Shown here piece after piece: positions 34,458-47,400 of a stretch of 64,000 bases of DNA (position 1 is the first letter of the stretch; every line of letters begins with the position of its first letter). Source of the stretch: Prochilodus magdalenae (lineage: Eukaryota > Chordata > Actinopteri > Characiformes > Prochilodontidae); NCBI GenBank assembly GCA_024036415.1, contig JAMWET010004985.1, positions 69,501 to 133,500 on the forward strand, read 5' to 3'. Under the pieces are notes generated by a model, which ran no database searches, had not been told where the DNA came from, and saw only the letters and a program-made list of their open reading frames with translations. The translations under genes were made by a program, and so were the position numbers.

Positions 34458-34867
34458 CGGTTCCACAATATAGAAACATGTACACATGACCTCGTGACTG
34501 GTGAGTGTCTTTTTCTGAACTCATACAAACACTGCTTCCTTTATAGTACATGTGTTTGGCTGGTTTATGTTAATGAACATAACCCTACAGGTACAGGAAA
34601 TTGAACCCGTTTAAAGCAAGTTCTTATTAAACTATTATTTTATTAACTTATTAACTATTTTATAGTTCTAGCTAATGAAACCTTTTCTCCTTCAGTGTTC
34701 TGTGCTAATGATGATTTGAATAGACGTCAGACTCAGACTAATGAATGAGCTTCTATTAAAGACTGGTGGACTGAGAGACATTAGAGTCTCTCCACCTACA
34801 CTGAGCTGATGAAGAGTCCTGTTCCAGAAATGATAATAGGATATTAGAGCCGTAATAAATCATGCTC

Positions 34868-35145
34868 CTGTTACTCTCCATACTTAAGTACATCTGAAGG
34901 TACATACTTTAGTACTGTTACTCTCCATACTTAAGTACATCTGAAGGTACATACTTTAGTACTGTTACTCTCCATACTTAAGTACATCTGAAGGTAAATA
35001 CTTTAGTACTGTTACTCTCCATACTTAAATACATCTGAAGGTAAATACTTTAGTACTGTTACTCTCCATACTTAAGTACATCTGAAGGTACATACTTTAG
35101 TAATGTTACTCTCCATACTTAAGTACATCTGAAGGTAAATAGTGG
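34868..35145. repeat. 47-bp tandem array, about 6 units
   Basis: The unit ttactctccatacttaagta catctgaaggtacatacttt agtactg recurs with starts at 34871, 34918 and 34965 (47 bp apart), to about 35145, with only single-base variants. Confidence 0.9.
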
Positions 35146-35239
35146 AGGTCTGAAGGGAGGAGCTTCTACTGACACTGGAGGATCTCTACTTTAACTCTAC
35201 TACATGGTTTGTGTACTTTGTTCACTGCTGCTCTCTTTT

Positions 35240-35980
35240 ACCAGTACAGAAACACCTTTACAAACTCAGAATTCTAACGGAAAGTGGAGGTCTAACACAC
35301 AGGAAGTGCTTGTTGCAGACCCTCATCAATCAAACTGTTTGGCAGTGGTAGAGTGAGTGGAAGAAAGAGATGAACAGGCGACGTCTGAACCACCAGGAGT
35401 TGGAAATGTTAAGGAAAGTATGTGGGCTATAGCGCTAGCTGTAGTGGAGAACTAGCTAGCTAGCTTAAAACGGGAGCTTCTTCAAAACAGCCCATGTGGT
35501 TTAGACCTGGTCTGTTCGGTTCTTTCTCCTGTCAGCTCATCAGATCATTAAAAACCATCTCGTTTGCACACCCATTGGAGCACTTACCACTACACAGTGT
35601 AGTCCATCTGTCACAGCTGACAGCTGGGGATAAATTATGCAAAACTACAAAAAAACAGAAGACGGTAGTGCAGTAACTTTCGATTAGCTCAGAAAAAAAT
35701 ACCTTAACACCAGGGCCATCTGAAAAGCTGCACTGCAGAGTAAACAATAAGCCATGTTCTTTTTCTTTACCTCTCATTGCCCTGCGGTAGCCAAGAGCTC
35801 TGAAGCCTAATCCTAATCCTGGTCTTCTGCTGCCCTATAGAGCTCAGGTTCAACCGTAATCCCAACCGTAAACACAAGCTCCAGTTAATAAATCTGTTTG
35901 AGTGCTCCGTAGTTTGTAGTTTTGTCTAAATATTTTCTGACATGAATTTTAGGGCTTATTAATATTAAATATTAATTTTT
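35240..35980. other. Intergenic stretch, nothing recognised
   Basis: No gene or repeat could be supported. Open frames at 35494-35777 overlap on opposite strands. Confidence 0.4.
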
Positions 35981-35984
35981 GTAA

Positions 35985-36478
35985 TACCATGTGCACATCC
36001 CTAAGCACAAACAACAGCTGGGATTGGATTTGGCATGTACTGAACAAGTTTCTGGATGTAGCCACATCAGTGTTCAGACACTCATGCATCAAAGAATTGG
36101 TCAGTTGGTCCAGATTTGGTGGATGCCTTCCCTGGCACCAACCCAAGGAGAATTCCCTGTAGACACCACTGGTAGACCCGTATGACCGTACGCTTCCATA
36201 CACCTGCAGATTCAGCTACTTCCTTCACACTATGGTCTTTGGCCATGCCCAAATTCGATCACTCCTATTTGCCAGTCATTAACATCTGCTCTGGAGCGTT
36301 TTCCACACATGGAACGAGACATTCCCTGCACTGTAGCACCTCTTCCCAATCTATGGATCCCGTCACTCACACCCCACAGGTATTTATAGCCCCATCATTC
36401 TCTGGCAGCGCCATCTGCAGGACCCTGAAGTTAGTACTACCTTAAACATGGTGACTTGTTTTTTGTCCAGTGGGTTTA
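35985..36478. mobile_element. Copy of the 28155-type DNA transposon, left end lost
   Basis: It matches 28155-28711 from gcacaaacaacagctgggat to the right terminal repeat, which is degenerate here (gacttgttttttgtccagtg). The left terminal repeat is missing. Confidence 0.75.
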
Positions 36479-36825
36479 TCTAGTATATAATCATCTCTGC
36501 TGTATTTAAACATGGTTGGCTGACAAATTAAATACAGATAGGAGCTATTCAGAGCTCAGCTGAAACTTTTAATTCTGAATTCTGAGTATTCTGAATTAGT
36601 TTAATAGTGTACACAAAGACTCTTTTAGTCTAATCTTCAGACATGATCTTAGGACTGAACTCCTGTAGAATAAAAACTTTTTTTTAAGATCTGTAGGAGT
36701 CATCCTTCTTATATCTACACTCATTCATTTTATCAGCTTTAATTACCATATAGGAGCAATCTGTAGTTCTACAATTACAGACTGTAAGTCCATCGGATTC
36801 CTGTATACTGTATTACCCTGTTATT
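36479..36825. other. Intergenic stretch, nothing recognised
   Basis: No repeat or coding signal recognised. Confidence 0.4.
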
Positions 36826-36829
36826 CATT

Positions 36830-37195
36830 GGTCAGGACCCCCACAGGACCACCAAGGACAGGTATTATGAGGGTGGTGCATCATTCTCAGCGCTGCAGTG
36901 ACACTGACGTGGTGATGGTGTGTTAGTGTGCGTTGGGCACACAGCGTATCCGGCCAACAGCGTCCCGTGGGCAGTGTCCAGTGGGCAGTAACAAAGGACT
37001 AGTGGATGACCAGCGATGCACTGTGCAGCAGCAGATGTGCTATCGTCTATTAACTGTACATCTACAAGGTGGAGAAGCCAGGTAGGAGTGTCTAATAGAG
37101 TGGACAGTGACAGGACCCAGGGTTTAAAACCTCCAGCAGTGGTAGATTGTTCTTAGCACTGCAGTGACACTGATGTGGTGGTGGTGTTAAGTAGT
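36830..37195. repeat. Dispersed otophysan-type repeat with 'cactgcagtgacactga' ends
   Basis: Both ends carry ctgcagtgacactga.gtggtg in the same orientation (about 36891 and 37161). The interior has ggccaacagcgtcccgtggg cagtgt, acatctacaaggtggagaag and gtctaatagagtggacagtg. I recognise this as a dispersed repeat seen widely in characiform and related fish. The class is not certain. Confidence 0.6.
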
Positions 37196-37269
37196 TTCAT
37201 TTCTGTCTGTGGATTCCTAACCCTAACCACGGCTCCAAATATTACTGCAACTATGTAGCTGATGTCCAA

Positions 37270-37450
37270 ATACTGTAAATCATTGCCCAAACCCCAATGT
37301 ATCTCCATTTTCCAGCTGCTGTTTACACTGTGTGAAAAGTCCATGATGAATGGACCAACAGAAATGACCTAAACCGGCTTGGTAAGAAGTTCCATTGACT
37401 TGCTGCCATTTTGGAGATGCTTGCTTTTCTTTGGACAGCAACAATATAAA
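37270..37450. mobile_element. Partial 'GCTGTCC' MITE
   Basis: It contains the family core (tatctccattt, gctgtttacactgtgtgaaa, catgatgaatggaccaacag aaatg) and one terminal region (ctttggacagcaacaatat). The left end is missing. Confidence 0.6.
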
Positions 37451-37746
37451 GACTGTAGCTTCTGGTGCCTCACATCAAGGACACAGCATCGGTTCAGAGT
37501 TAAACCAGACACTAAATGTGCTAAGACTACCGACCAAGGTCTGCAAACAAACACTACGGAGTCCAAGACCAACACGGTTTGAGACCGGACTCAAGTCCCA
37601 CAGGCTGGAGAAGCGAGAGAGCAGGAATGGAGAATCAATTAGACTTAGAGACTTACAGGAAAGCTCATGCCCTTGTATTTCCAGCAGCTAGGTCATAATT
37701 CCTAGCTGAAAGCGAATCAGGGATGGACAGGGATGGTTTTAAATGT

Positions 37747-37752
37747 TTTATT
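37747..37752 (-). terminator. yif1b: yif1b poly(A) signal candidate (AATAAA)
   Basis: The minus strand reads gcaaataaaacattt about 585 bases after the yif1b stop codon. It is the best canonical signal in the expected region. Similarity to the yif1b remnant at 1680 also fades near this point. Confidence 0.6.
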
Positions 37753-38334
37753 TGCAAAAGCTCAGTCATGAATCGTTCATCATTCTATAAAGCATCTGAC
37801 AGAGTGGTTACAAAACAGGAAGCGTTGTACTCGTTTAAAATCAGTCACAGAGAAATGTATACACGGTCACGCACACCATCTAGAGCCAGAAACGAAGACA
37901 TGGCTGGCGTTGTGTGTCAGACGTATACTGGACACTGGATTACACCGTGCAGACTGGCTCAAATAAAGCTTCAGAGAACGTAAAGACCCGTCCGAGTCAC
38001 GTTTATACATATTACACCTGTTCACACAGTTTTAAAACGGAGATCAAACAAATGCACTGTACATCATACAAAAACACAGAAAGAGAACAGTCGCTCCTAG
38101 AAACGTACATAAAAAATAAAGGCCCGCCGTACAAAAGACTGGACACCCACATTTACTGTTGTGCTGTGAGAGTTTGCAATGCTTGTCCACGTGTTTTGTT
38201 TTCTTTTAATTAGTACATATTGCATCTGTGCAAAGAAAAAAAAATAATAACTGGCTCCTCTCTCTCTTTCAAGTAGGACGGAGAGTGTCTGAGTTGTCAC
38301 TGTAGTGGTAGCTTCGAGATGAGCGCTCCAGTTC
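37753..38334 (-). other. yif1b: yif1b 3' UTR
   Basis: Non-coding sequence between the stop codon (38335-38337) and the AATAAA signal. Long blocks are shared with the decayed copy at 1680-2200, which supports this being transcribed or duplicated as part of the gene. Confidence 0.6.
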
Positions 38335-38490
38335 TTATCTAACCAGGTGGAAGGTCAGCCAGTACATGAACACGGGCTGTGCAGCAGCGATGGCCATCGT
38401 CAGGTACATGCGCAGCTGATTCTTCGCCCCTCGGACCAGAACCCCCTCTGCAGCCGCCTCGGACAGAATCTTTAACCTCAGTGTTCGGAT
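38335..38490 (-). CDS. yif1b: yif1b coding exon 8 (last)
   Basis: It opens after ccgctgtag with [16 protein letters not shown], continues through the last membrane segment ([17 protein letters not shown]) and stops at TAA (38335-38337). It is 156 nt and starts in phase 0. Confidence 0.96.
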   Translation of the reverse strand: MRTLRLKILSEAAAEGVLVRGAKNQLRMYLTMAIAAAQPVFMYWLTFHLVR

Positions 38491-41400
38491 CTACAGCGGA
38501 CGGGAACAGAGGACTCATAAGTAATAGTGATTTCACCCTTCGCCCATCACGCTGACATGATCAAAGCACATGGCTGAACATGCGACGTCACAGCATGAGG
38601 ATAAAGTCACGCTGAACACCCCATCATCATTTTAATACAGCTGGTGACGTTTTCCAATAAGGACGTTCACCTGCTCCACTGGTAAAGTGGTTGGTGGAGT
38701 AAGGCTAGAGACATGTGTTGGTTTCAAAAGAAAAGAAAAAGGGAATGGACATAAAACAAAGCAGAGGCTTCATTCAGCCGATTATATGACTTCCCCTCTG
38801 AGGCTAGCTCGTTTCTGTGTTCAGGAGACATGATAGTAGCTAGTTCCTATTAGCTGAGGTCTGCGCACCTATCTACGCACGTGCCATAACGGTCTGGCCC
38901 CCATCTTCCCTCATGCGGTCCTTAATAACCCAAATGCCCCTCCTCCTTCCTGGAGCGTACCATTCTAAGGCCTACAGGTAAGAGCTGAGGGAAGGAAGAA
39001 ATCAAATACATGCCAACTCACACTGTCCACATGACCACGGACATCTCCATGGGAACTCATGAGCTCATACTGTTACTTGTCATCTGATCCTTAACCCCTG
39101 TGTGCACCTACAGCTAGCTTCTCCAAATCATACTACATTACTCTGACGTCACCAAGGTGTAGGACAGGTAGAGAGATACTGGCCATGTGTCTGTTACATT
39201 CTAAAGCCACAGCGTTCTTATAGTTGCTGCATCATTTAGGCTGGGTGAATAAGAAACAGGAAGTCTGCACTAGAGTGGTCATTTTGGATCATTTAAGGTG
39301 GAACTGGAAAACTTGCACAAGAAGCTGAGAAGTAAGACGCTGAAAGTCAGCACCAGAATGTTAATTCTTGCATCATTTAAGGTGGAACAGGGCAATTCAT
39401 ACAATTAAGGTGATTACCAGCACCAGAAAGTAAATTCTGTAACATTTAAGGTGGTACGGGAGAATGTGAACAAGAAGCTGAGAAGTGAGATGCTGCAAAT
39501 CAGCGCCAGAAAGTAAATGATGCCCATTTAAGGTGGAACAATAAAATGTATAAACAAGAAGCCGAATGCCAGCACCAGAAAAGAAATGCTGTAACATTTA
39601 AGGTGGAACAGAGATATTTGCAGAAGAACCTGGTAAATAAGAAGCCAACTGTAATCCTGCACTATTTAAGGTGGAACAGGAAAAGTTCATACAATAAGCT
39701 GAGAAATAAAAAGCTGGATGTCAGCACCAGAATGTAAAAGCTGCACAATTTAAGGTGGAATGGGAAAAAGCCAGCAATATGCTGGCGAATAGGAAGCTGA
39801 CTACAACCTCGTAGATTTAGATACTGGTATTGTTCTTCATAAGGAGATTTGAGCTATCTAAACGTCCTACCTGCTACCAATAAACGTGCACTATGGTAGG
39901 ATATTTCAACAAGGATTCATATTTCTACTCCTCCAGCCGGTGCTACAGTAGCACCAAACTCAAGCTGCAGCTTCAAAATGAAAAGCCCTCAGTACAGCCA
40001 GTGTTTGGCCTGTCCGTTCTGGGCTACTGGAGGAATATTTTGCGGTTCTGAAGGGTGTCATTCTAAGCTTTCGTTGTAGTTACAGGTAATTATACACTCA
40101 CACAAAAAACAGTTTTGGATATTGTATTTCATTTCTGATTATAGAAACTCCTGACCTTCCAGCAATCCTCTCATTTAGACAAGACTCAAAAGCTGAGAGA
40201 AAGCATGAACCTCTAAAACGTGCACAGAAACAAACAAGCCAAAAAAATAAAAAAAATTAATTAATTCTAATCTGACAGAACACATCTGGAGTAGCTCGCA
40301 TCTGTAAATGTATCGGTTGTGTTGTTTTTCATGCACCACCAGTTTCAGTATCAAGTATCACTTGATACGTGGAACCGAAAAACACCTGGTACTCTCCCAG
40401 CAGTGCTAACGCGAGGAGTTTGCTTATCAGCCACACTGAGAGAAGAAACTCAAGAGTTAACAATAAAGTCCCATCAGCTCTCGACTATATACTCCATATC
40501 CAAAGGCGATGAAGAGACACAAGCTGTGGTGATTACAGCACAGACAGGCCCCAACTTTTTACAACTCGCCTACGGCTATTATGTACTGAATTAGACCTGA
40601 CTGAACAGCAGGGACAAACGTACACTGCATAGCTGTGGTTCCCCAAGCAGTCTCCCTCCTCTGCCTTAGGAAAACTGACTTTGGCAGTTATGTTTCCGTG
40701 TAGTGTAAAATCACCTGAGGGTAGAAAAGACAACATAACACATTTGCACAGACATTCGTCAAATAACTCACCATGAAGACGAAGATAGAGGCACAGCACC
40801 AGAGCAGTGTGAGGTAATATCCCGTCCTTCCAAACAGAAGCCCTGCCAGCACTCCCACTATCATCCTATTAGGGGAGATGGGACACAGTCACACACGGAC
40901 TCATAACAAGGTGTTTGCTGGTGCTGTGGATATGACCTAAAATGATCTTACCATAACCAACCGACCAACTGGGGGAACCAGTGTACTACAGCGCCACCCA
41001 GAGGCAGAGCAGTGGTGCATCTCCAGTTAGTCAAGAACACCAAAGTAAGAGTGAAGCAACTAAACCATCACAGCGTAACGTGATGAGTTACTTTTCAGGG
41101 ACACCCAGAATTTAGATTCTGAGACATTCAGAGGGTCGAAAAGGTGAATCAGGGGACTGGGACTGGCTCAAACCTCAAATACAGACATAACACTATAGAT
41201 ACATACTCTAACAGCAAAAGCTGATATCTTAAAGTTTAACCAGCTTAGAACCCTGGAGCACCAAAAACCTATAGCATTTGTCTGGTAACGATGTGTGATC
41301 AGAGGTGGGAGAAAAAAGTCCCTTCTCTGAAAAAAAGAATCTTGTCTCTGGAAACCAGTCCCATCTCTGACAACCTGTCCCGTCCCTGAAAACCAGTCCC

Positions 41401-44400
41401 GTCCCTGAAAACCTGTCCCGTCCCTGAAAACCTGTCCCGTCTCTGAAAACCAGTCCCGTCCCCGAAAACCAGTCCCGTCCCCGAAAACCAGTCCCGTCCC
41501 CGAAAACCAGTCCCGTCCCCGAAAACCAGTCCCGTCCCTGAAAACCTGTCCCGTCCCTGAAAACCTGTCCCGTCTCTGACAACCTGTCCCGTCCCTGAAA
41601 ACCTGTCCCGTCTCTGACAACCTGTCCCGTCTCTGACAACCTGTCCCGTCCCTGAAAACCTGTCCCGTCTCTGGAAACCAGTCCCGTCCCTGAAAACCTG
41701 TCTCGTCTCTGAAAACCAGTCCCGTCCCTGAAAACCAGTCTCTGAAAACCAGTCCCGTCACTGAAAACCAGTCTCTGAAAACCAGTCCCGTCACTGAAAA
41801 CCAGTCTCTGAAAACCAGTCCCGTCACTGAAAACCACTCCCTTCTCTGAAATTCTGTCCTTGCCCTGGAAACCAGTCCCTTCTCTAGAAACCAGTCCCGT
41901 CACTGAAAACCTGTCCCGTCTCTGAAAACCTGTCCTGTCCCTGAAAACCAGTCCCGTCCCTGAAAACCACTCTCACAGATTTAGAGCTTGAATGAGAAAT
42001 CAAAGTCATTCAGAGTGGAATGGTGTGAAATGCTTAATTCTAGAGAAAGCTAGGTAGACAGAAGTGTTAACATGCTGTGAACTGTGAGTTCAAATCTCTC
42101 TGCATCCTATTCCAACACCACATGTCCAGACACGAGTGCTGTGTTGGTGCTGCACGGTCCTGTCTGTTCACTTGTCTAGTGTCTGTTGAATTAATCATAT
42201 TTACTGTATTGTTTCTAGTTTTACTTCTTGTTTACCCACGTATGTCTGCATGTTTGTACTTTGTACTCTTTGGTTCCATGTTGCAGCTTGTTCCTGGAGC
42301 AATGTCATTTCACCCCACGGTGTACTTGTAGATGAATGGAATGACAATAAAAGCCTCATGACTCTTAACTCTTGATAGGAACCAGACGTCCGCTCTTACA
42401 GATTTGCATAATGTTTTGGCCTAAAATGTATTTTAATTCATTTCATTTAATCTATTCATGGGTTATACATACTAAACCACCTGGTTATAATTGTGAAAGA
42501 GTGGTTCAGGGAGCATGAAACATTATTTTCAGACGTGGATTGCCCACCACAGACCTGAGACATTGAGAATATTTGATACGTGCTGGAGAAGACCCACGCA
42601 GTGGTCCAAACATTCCATTACCAATACAAGATATGGGGAAAAATTAATGCAGCTCTGGACAGAAATAAATGTTGTGACATTGCAGAAGCTTCCAATAGAT
42701 ACGATATTATTAAAATATATAATTTTTAATTTATACAAGTATTCAGTATTTACTGCATCCAGTTTTTGCTTTCTACTCTGTTCAGGAGACACGTACTCAG
42801 TTTTATGAATAAACAGGCAAGGATATTTTTTCCACACCTTTGAAGATCAGTCTGCTTCTCATGAGTCATGTAACGCCAAAGACCTGTATCAAGATCTGAA
42901 ACAAACAGAGCTCAATTGTCTATTTAAGTACTGTTTATCTGATGGAGACAGTTTTGGTGGTCTTCCAGATCTTGCACAGTTTATTTTCTCTCATTTCACT
43001 TATTTTCCTTTCATTTTCTCCATTCTTATTAAAGTCTGGTGACGGTCTTGGTATCAAATCTAACCAAAAATACCACTTAAAATAGCTGAAATAACTTCAT
43101 GGCTGATTTGACCGAACATTAAAAACACAAAGTCAGACTTTTTCTTAAAGTATTGCACATTCATTGTCTGCCAAAATCCAGCAACTGCCCATTACCTTCC
43201 ATAATGACTGCGTTTCAGTAGTTATTGGTACATTTAGTGTAAAAATAAACAAGTGTGAGAATTCTCAAGCTTTATGGACTCCAGTTAACATAATGCAAAT
43301 GTCAAGCTTTAGCCTAGTGCTTCATATTACAAGTCTAGTCAACATTAATGGACCCCCAAGACAAAGAAACAGATCAGTGGATCCTTTTCTTATGTAGGAT
43401 TGGTGGTTGTGCACTTTGGGAATATACGGTGAAATAGCTTACCCAACATATTTATATCCAGAAATGGCCACCAGGTCAATGGTGGTGAGGTCTGTGTTTA
43501 CTGTGACCAGGTATAGACTCAGAAGGACAGCAAGCACTTCAATGATGAGCCACACCAGGGCTGAACTAGCCTGCATGCCTAAGATCTCTGGTGAAAACCT
43601 GAACAGAGAAACAGACAGGACAGTCTTATATAACAGGTACGGATATCATAAGTTACCATAGTGACTTAGTACATTATTACTTGTTATAATGCTCAGAGAC
43701 ATTTAAATCAGATACATCAACAACACCATCAACAACATAAGACGTTAGCGTCCATATCTGAATTTCCTTTACTGAAACAACACAGGCAATGAATGCATAT
43801 TCAATGCACCGCATATGAAACCACAGCACAAAATGCCAGCCCAAGTATGAAACCAAAACACTGAACTCATGTATTCAGAAATAGCAGTCACGTCATCAGC
43901 TATTTACAAGCACGAGCACCTCGTGCCAAGAGTACTCGGTGGGAAGCTGATCCTTAAGGGATCCTGGGTTGCAGCAGTTTCTGAATTAAAAATAAACTCT
44001 TTAGCTTGCTCTGTGTAAGAGGGTCTTAGAATCAGAACAGCAGGCCTGTACTACAGCAGCACTTTAAAACAGAGGTCAGGTACTGAACAGTGCACAAGCC
44101 CCACAGGACAAGAGTGCAAGTGAGGGCAAAACACCCATCTTACCGATTCTGTGTGCCCAAGGCCAAACCTGCCACCAGGATGTAAGTGATGAAAGCCATA
44201 GCTGGAAATACACAAACAGGGCAGCTGGTTAAACAGCAGAATAAGGTATACATTTCATGTAGTCTATACACACCATCAGGACATACTGCTTTTATCAGCA
44301 ACACGGAAATTATTCTTCTACAGGACCAGAAAAAATAAACCTCCTCTGTTTTGAACATGACCATGATGTTTTGATCATTACAAATTACCAGGAGAGATCT

Positions 44401-44466
44401 AAAACAACTAGAATCTCTCTGATTGGAGGTAAGAAAAACAAAAGAAGTAGGCAGTAGATAGTAGAT

Positions 44467-44497
<31 letters not shown>

Positions 44498-47400
44498 TCA
44501 ATGTAAATAATTTTTAGGATTTTTTATCAGATAGCTTAAAAACATAATTAAAATAAAAAAATAAGAATAACACAAAAGCTGAGAAATGACTTTTTAACAC
44601 TCGTGTGAGTGTAAACTGTGTTTTCTTGAGCTTTAATGCTCTACAACTGCTTCCTGTTCACCAAACCCAAAAGCAGGTAAGCGCTATGGATACTCTTCTC
44701 TGTGTATCCAAAAAGCCATGTTAACCAGCAAGAAAGTCATGGCATTCATTTAATTTGTCTTACTTAACATTGAATGTCCTGCAATGTGAGTTTTGCACAT
44801 GCACACACTGCAGCGACAATGCGGAAATGATATACAGTGCAGCACCAGTTCATAATTTACCGGGAATGTACAGGTCCGGAGCGTTGACATCAAAGCGTGG
44901 TGCTACTGGAGTGTCCTGCTGGTAACTCACTTCCCAGTTCTGTCAAAACACAGATGACAGCATTAACACAGAAACCTCAACTCACAAAACGCAGCGGCTT
45001 ATCTGCTATCATACATTACAAAAGTTTAAAAGGTGTTAGGGGTGTAATGACACATCAGCCCCAACTGCTCTCCACCGCATTGCTGGGCTAATCATCACAT
45101 GACGCAATATGCCGTAACACAGTTATAACCACAGCCCTATGTTAACCATGGACATTCCATTTACGCCATCTAATGAAACACAAGTGGTTGCAAATTATTA
45201 GGACCAATCGAAACCTGCCTCTTACAGGCAATCTGTGCATCAGAGTCATCATTTTTCTTCAGTCAAATTTTGTCCAAAATATCATGAGAATGATGAATCA
45301 TGGGCCGGGAATTCTGAATCAATCGTTGGCCAAGTGTTATACTCCTAGCAAGAAAAATATCTATATGAATTTTTCATGTGTCCAGAATGTTCATACAGTG
45401 AGGAAAGTAAGTATTTGAACACCCTGTGACTTTGCAAGTTCTCCCACTTAGAAATCATAAAGGGTTCTGAAACGTTCATCTTAGGTGCATGTCCACTGTG
45501 AGAGACATAATCACAGAAAAGACAAAAAAAAAAACCCTGGAAATCACTATGTATGATTTTTTAATAATTTATTTGTGTGTTACTGCTGCAAATAAGTATT
45601 TGACCACCTGCCAATCAGCAAAAATTCTGAGCTGTTAGTCCGCCTCTTAAAACTCCACCTCCACTCCACTTATTACTCTAAATTAGAAGCACCTGTTTGA
45701 GGTCGTTAGCTGCATAAAGACACCTGTCCACGCCACACAATCAGTAAGACCCCAACTACTAACATGGCTAAGACCAAAGAGCTGTCCAAAGACACCAGAG
45801 ACAAAATTGTTATAGAAAATCTTTGGAGGGAGCTCAAACTCTGTGTTTCTCAGCGACAGCCCAGAAACCTGGCTGATCTGGAGAAGATCTGTGTAGAGGA
45901 ATGGGTCTGCTGCAGTGTGTGCAAACCTGGTGAAAAACTACAGGACCTCTGTAACTGCAGACAAAGGCTACTGTACCAAATATTAACACTGATTTTCACA
46001 GGTGTTCAAATACTTATTTACAGCAGTAACACACGAATAAATTATTTAAAAAATCATACATTGTGATTTCCAGATTTTTTTTTAAGATTATGTCTCTCAC
46101 ATAAAATTTCAGACCCCTCTATGATTTCTAAGTGGGAGAACCTGCAGAGTCGCAGAGTGTTCAAATACTCATTTTCCTCACTGTAGCTCTAGCTGACTCT
46201 AGAATGCTTGAAAAAGCTGAATGAAGATAACGCATTTACCACCCAGAAGATAATGTATCATTTGCATACATTATAGAATTTACGTATAAAATTTACTATT
46301 TCAGACTTTTGATCAGAAGTGCAGGCATCTAATATGTTTATGACATATCTAGAGCTGCAGCCGCCACACATTTGGTGTAAACACCACAGGATTCTACCAA
46401 AGCATCATTCCTGTTCATACAGCAATTTTCAACGTACATATTTGAGGTTTTATGTATGAAAACATTTTGGTCCCCGTGAAAAGAAGCCAACACATCCTCT
46501 ACAGAAAACCAACTTGAATATGGCATTTCTCTGCAAACTGTAGTGACAATGTGAATTTGAGTTTAACATAAAAGGAAAGAAAAGAAACACTGTAGAATGC
46601 AGGTGCGTCTAATAAGGACACACAAATACAAAAAATAAGAAAAACAAAAACACAACATTAATAAACTTCAGTAAACAAGTAATAATCCACAGAGTAAGCA
46701 AACAAGCAGCAATAGACCTTCAGCCATTGTGCACATATTGAGGATGGAAGGATGGAAGAGTCAGTACACAGCTCACTCTTAAAAGGGAATTCCACAGATT
46801 ATTGAAAATGCCTGCATAATTAAACGATTACATCAGAAACAAAGCTATAGTCAGAGTGGTTTGATGAGGAATGCCGTGTTCTAGAGAAACTAAGGCAGAA
46901 CTGTTCACAGTGGTGGTGGTAGGAACCAGACATCTGAAGAGTTTAATGATCTAAAGTTATTAACATGGTTAAAAAAATATGCTGCCTGAATATATATATA
47001 TATATATATGTCACAGATATAGTCATACGTGGTAGAGCCAGCAGTGAAATGCTTTGGCAAGAGCTGACTCACATGAAACAACAGGAAAATATAAAGATAG
47101 AATATCTAAAGTGGAACACAACAGAAAAATAGAAGAATAATACGTTAAATAAACATCAGAAAAAACAAAATGTAATTACAATTAATACATACGAACATTA
47201 ACTTTATAGAAAATCTGACATTTTCATTTAAATATCAATTTGCAACAATAATTTTTTACAACAGTGTTATGATAAGATCAGAAATCTGGATTTACCACCA
47301 TTTTCTATCCTCAACTTCACATACAGACACTCCGAAGAGCTGTGTAAGTGCACTGATGCTTTGGGTAGTAAATTATATGGCCATACAGTTTTTGAGTTGT

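Larger units (their letters stand above)
33913..35231. mobile_element. Probable hAT-like non-autonomous element with an internal 47-bp array and a nested MITE
   Basis: The left end CAGTGGTGGACAGTAACAAAG and the reversed right end (cagcagtgaacaaagtacac) resemble terminal repeats of a common fish hAT-like family (acttaagtagttttc type). Between them lie the nested MITE at 34202-34457 and a 47-bp tandem array at 34868-35145. I could not find an unambiguous 8-bp target duplication, so the ends are provisional. Confidence 0.5.

Noticed and set aside
41168..41903. Two ~220-codon minus-strand frames ('[12 protein letters not shown]') as coding exons
   Set aside because: They come from a 19-bp repeat inside yif1b intron 6. 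The frames overlap each other on the same strand and have no family match.
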